A DNA stretch of 6,813 nt from Armatimonadota bacterium (GTDB lineage Bacteria; Armatimonadota; DTGP01; JAHWJO01). Below the pieces are notes generated by a model. That model ran no database searches, was not told the origin of the DNA, and saw nothing but the letters and a program-made list of their open reading frames with translations. The DNA is taken from NCBI GenBank assembly GCA_019348365.1, contig JAHWJO010000259.1, forward strand, positions 1-6,813, written 5' to 3'. Positions 4,976-6,813 of this stretch are shown here, in pieces. The translations under genes and the position numbers were made by a program. Numbering within the stretch: position 1 is the first letter of the stretch; every line of letters begins with the position of its first letter.

Positions 4976-5719
4976 TTATCCGAGATAGGCGGAGAGAAGG
5001 GCAAACAGCGAGAAGCCGCCGATGAAGAAGAACGCGGCGAGACGCGCTTCGCCGTCTTCGTGGGCTTCGGGGATGATCTCCTCCACCACGAGCGTCATGA
5101 GGAGTCCGGCGGTGAAGGTGAGCAGCCCGAGCTTGTAGATCTCCGGGAGGCCCCGCACGGCCCAGTAGCCGAGCGTCGTGCCGAGGAGGATCGGGATCGT
5201 GAACGCGGCGGAGATGAGGAGGCGGGAGCGCCGGGGGATGCCCTGGTTCTTGAACGCGGCGACGGTGGCGAACCCCTCCGGGACGTCCGCCGTGACCTGC
5301 CCGAGCGCCAGCAGCAGCGCGAGCGAGGTGGCGATGGTGGTGCTGGTGCCGATCATCACGCCGTCGCTGAAGAGGTCGATGGCGACACCGAAGAAGAGCA
5401 TCCAGGGTCCGGCGCCCGCTTCGGCTTCGCCCTTTGCGCCGGACATGCGGGCGCGCACGAAGTGGATCGTCTGGTCCATGGCGATGAAGAAGACGCCTCC
5501 CAGGAAGAAGAGGAGGATAATGAGCCAACTCGGCTTCGCTTCCAGGGCTTGGGGCAGCAGCTCCACTGAGACGACCGCGAGGAGCACGCCCGCCGCCGCG
5601 TGCAGCGCGATGCTGAGGGTCTTGCCCGACACGGTGAACGCTTCGGCAAGCAGCCCGCCCGCGAAGTTGCCGAACGCCGGCAGGAGCGCAAACCCCAGCG
5701 CGATGAGGAACGGATCCAT
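4976..5719 (-). CDS. ZIP-family metal transporter, variant metal site
   Basis: The product has 247 residues, normal for ZIP proteins (ZupT/GufA/LIV-1 group), which carry divalent metals such as zinc, iron or manganese across the inner membrane. About eight membrane segments are visible, starting near 3, 38, 64, 106, 126, 166, 193 and 226. ZIP-like features are 'LHAAAGVLLAVVSVELLPQAL' (H40, E53) in helix 2, 'IDLFSDGVMIG' (115-124) in the place of the helix-4 HNFTDG/HNxPEG motif, 'ADVPEGFATVAAF' (144-156) in the place of the helix-5 motif, and VVEEIIPEAHE (211-221) near the end. The helix-4 histidine and asparagine are D115 and L116, and the helix-5 histidine is not present, so the metal site is more acidic than usual. 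A charged loop (90-104, no histidine) links helices 3 and 4. GAGAG six bases before the ATG is the ribosome site. It is the first gene of the run and ends in a tandem stop TAATAA. The family is confident; metal and direction are not. Confidence 0.87.
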   Translation of the reverse strand: MDPFLIALGFALLPAFGNFAGGLLAEAFTVSGKTLSIALHAAAGVLLAVVSVELLPQALEAKPSWLIILLFFLGGVFFIAMDQTIHFVRARMSGAKGEAEAGAGPWMLFFGVAIDLFSDGVMIGTSTTIATSLALLLALGQVTADVPEGFATVAAFKNQGIPRRSRLLISAAFTIPILLGTTLGYWAVRGLPEIYKLGLLTFTAGLLMTLVVEEIIPEAHEDGEARLAAFFFIGGFSLFALLSAYLG

Positions 5720-5772
5720 GATGAACTCTCAGGAGGACAGAAGGAAAGGGAGCGGAGCAGGTGAGGCTCCCA

Positions 5773-5852
5773 ATATTTTTGTCCGGTTGAGAGTCAGTTC
5801 AAACTCGACGATGAAACAACAATTTTATAAGGAAAGCATGAATTCAGGAAAA
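5773..5852 (-). promoter_or_regulatory. Candidate promoters of the ZIP operon
   Basis: The 201-base gap 5720-5920 separates hisF from the ZIP gene and holds no gene. Its middle is AT-rich. Two weak sigma70-like candidates are seen on the minus strand. In the first, TATAAA (5829-5824) has TTTTCC (5852-5847) 17 bases upstream. In the second, AAATAT (5778-5773) has TTGAAC (5802-5797) 18 bases upstream. Each has one good and one poor element. No clear metal-regulator operator (such as a Zur or Fur palindrome) could be made out. Confidence 0.25.
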
Positions 5853-5942
5853 CCCCTTCCTTTCCCGAAGTGTTCCGGGAGAGCACAATCCTTTCCTGGA
5901 TTCCTCCCTTCCTGCATTCCTTATATAGCGGTTTCCTGAATT
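5841..5942 (-). other. Inverted repeat around the hisF 3' end, possible terminator region
   Basis: AATTCAGGAAA at 5841-5851 is matched in inverted form at 5932-5942, with two more pairs (CC/GG) if one base bulges. The right arm lies in the last hisF codons (I-Q-E-T) and the left arm lies about 80 bases after the stop. Between them are two smaller hairpins: CTTTCCCG/CGGGAGAG (5860-5867 with 5876-5883) and AATCC/GGATT (5887-5891 with 5898-5902). On the minus strand the left arm is preceded by GGGGTTTT, the only short T-run here. The whole could fold as a branched 3' structure that ends or protects the hisF transcript and insulates it from the ZIP operon. It is not a textbook terminator. Confidence 0.4.
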
Positions 5943-6727
5943 TCGTTTTCGGAGACGAGCCGAACGGGGATCTTCTGCTGCGCCATCGTCTCCTTCAATT
6001 CGCGGATGGTGAGCTTGTTGTAATGGACGATGCTCGCGACGAGGGCGGCTTCGGCCCCGCCTTCGGTCACGGCATCCACGACGTGCTGCGCTGTGCCCGC
6101 GCCCCCGCTGGCGATCACCGGCACGTCCCCGGCGGCATCCGCCACGGTTTTGGTCAATTCGAGGTCGTAGCCGGCCTGGGTGCCGTCCGCGTCCATCGAG
6201 GTGAGGAGGATCTCCCCCGCGCCGAGCTCCGCCACGGTCTCAGCCCACTTCACCGCGTCCGCGCCGGTGGGGACCCGGCCCCCGTTGAGGTAGACTTCCC
6301 ACTGCCCCGGCTCGTCCGGCCCGGTGGTCCGCTTCGCGTCGATGGCGACGACGACGCACTGGGAGCCGAACTTGTCGGCGGCCTCGCGGACGACCTGGGG
6401 GGTGCGGAACGCGGCGGAGTTGACGAAGCACTTGTCCGCGCCGGTCTTGAGCATCCGGCTGAAGTCGTCCACGGATCGGATGCCCCCGCCGACGGTGAAC
6501 GGGATGAACACCTCCTCGGCGACGCGCGCGGCGATGTCGAAGATGAGGTCGCGCTTCTCGTGGGAGGCGGTGATGTCGAGGAAGACGATCTCGTCCGCGC
6601 CCTCTTTGTCGTAGAGGCGCGCGAGGTCCACGGGGTCGCCCGCGTCCTGGGGGTTGAGGAACTTGACGCACTTGACGACGCGCCCGTCTTTCACATCGAG
6701 GGCGGGGATGATTCGCTTAGCGAGCAT
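5921..6727 (-). CDS. hisF: Imidazole glycerol phosphate synthase cyclase subunit HisF
   Basis: HisF forms, with the glutaminase HisH, the enzyme that turns PRFAR and glutamine-derived ammonia into imidazole glycerol phosphate and AICAR, linking histidine and purine synthesis in the cytoplasm. The 268 residues cover the whole (beta/alpha)8 barrel. The catalytic aspartates are present: D11 in 'LAKRIIPALDVKDGRVVK' and D130 in VVVAIDAKR. Phosphate-binding segments are FTVGGGIR (78-84), LLTSMDADGT (174-183) and IASGGAG (205-211), and SAAF at 104-107 matches the family. K19 is followed by C20 where glycine is common (KGV), and the usual IPCLDV reads IPALDV; both are mild changes. The last 15 residues extend slightly past the usual end. 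The ATG at 6727 gives the standard HisF N-terminus, although no Shine-Dalgarno precedes it. No hisH or hisA lies in the window, so its partners must be outside it. Confidence 0.97.
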   Translation of the reverse strand: MLAKRIIPALDVKDGRVVKCVKFLNPQDAGDPVDLARLYDKEGADEIVFLDITASHEKRDLIFDIAARVAEEVFIPFTVGGGIRSVDDFSRMLKTGADKCFVNSAAFRTPQVVREAADKFGSQCVVVAIDAKRTTGPDEPGQWEVYLNGGRVPTGADAVKWAETVAELGAGEILLTSMDADGTQAGYDLELTKTVADAAGDVPVIASGGAGTAQHVVDAVTEGGAEAALVASIVHYNKLTIRELKETMAQQKIPVRLVSENEIQETAI

Positions 6728-6813
6728 TTTTAAGACAAAACTTATGGTGGTATCATTTGGATTAAATTTATGCCGTTAGTAAGGACCTGCTGTCCTTCTT
6801 TAGTTCTCCCAGT
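6728..6813 (-). promoter_or_regulatory. AT-rich leader of hisF with a small hairpin
   Basis: The 86 bases upstream of hisF hold no gene and are far more AT-rich than the coding DNA. A six-pair hairpin, AAGGAC/GTCCTT with a five-base loop, lies at 6781-6797. It may end the transcript of a gene beyond the right edge or sit in the hisF leader. No convincing -35/-10 pair was found. The stretch before the ATG (GTTTTGTCTTAAAA on the minus strand) has no Shine-Dalgarno. Confidence 0.35.

Noticed and set aside
4778..5569. Plus-strand open frame rich in Glu, Arg and Gly
   Set aside because: It lies antisense to the ZIP and SMR-like genes and has the biased composition typical of shadow frames.
94..5743. 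GGAGGACAGAAG at both 94-105 and 5732-5743, flanking the whole run of genes
   Set aside because: It looked like a possible flanking repeat of an inserted block, but about one 12-base match is expected by chance in a window this size and no other boundary sign was found.
5870..6733. Plus-strand open frame of 287 codons
   Set aside because: It is the exact antisense of hisF, which is beyond doubt.
1..6813. CRISPR array, tRNA, rRNA, insertion sequence, integrase or phage genes
   Set aside because: No regularly spaced repeats, no tRNA-like cloverleaf, no rRNA-like stretches and no transposase or integrase motifs were seen on either strand.

Overview
The window comes from a GC-rich bacterial chromosome (about 65-70% G+C in most genes by eye, lower in the intergenic stretches). 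Signal peptides, a probable outer-membrane beta-strand protein and a protein with two secretin/TonB N-terminus (STN)-like modules point to a diderm that is not a typical proteobacterium. The dispersed 'GATCCCTCGC...GCTCGGGATGACA' palindrome at the left edge is a kind of repeat common in environmental, often uncultured phyla. The phylum cannot be fixed from this sequence; Armatimonadota or a similar lineage is only a guess. All real genes lie on the minus strand, so the order of transcription runs from the right edge to the left.

Right side (6813-5921): an 86-base AT-rich leader with a small hairpin, then an intact hisF (cyclase subunit of imidazole glycerol phosphate synthase, histidine biosynthesis). 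A gap of about 200 bases follows, holding a long inverted repeat around the hisF stop and possible promoters for the next gene.

Centre (5719-3080): a tightly packed run that reads as one operon. It encodes a ZIP-family metal transporter with an unusual acidic set of metal-site residues, a four-helix small-multidrug-resistance-like membrane protein, an exported fusion of a four-cysteine YHS/TRASH metal-binding domain to a CPPC thioredoxin-like domain, a small exported YHS protein with only two cysteines, and a short probable outer-membrane beta-strand protein with no clear start codon. Gene junctions are a 10-base gap, a direct abutment (TAAATG) and an ATGA overlap. Inference: this is an envelope metal and thiol-redox system, with import or homeostasis across the inner membrane by the ZIP protein and metal binding and disulfide chemistry in the periplasm. 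The substrate metal cannot be told.

Left side (3063-1): two genes of unknown function continue on the same strand at short spacing. One is a tryptophan-rich soluble protein whose G+C is visibly lower than its neighbours (about 57-58%). The other is a 692-residue exported protein with two STN-like modules around a charged helical region. Beyond its stop, the last 260 bases hold no convincing gene. They contain two perfect or near-perfect hairpins, a short direct repeat and the dispersed palindrome, which fits the end of the transcription unit.
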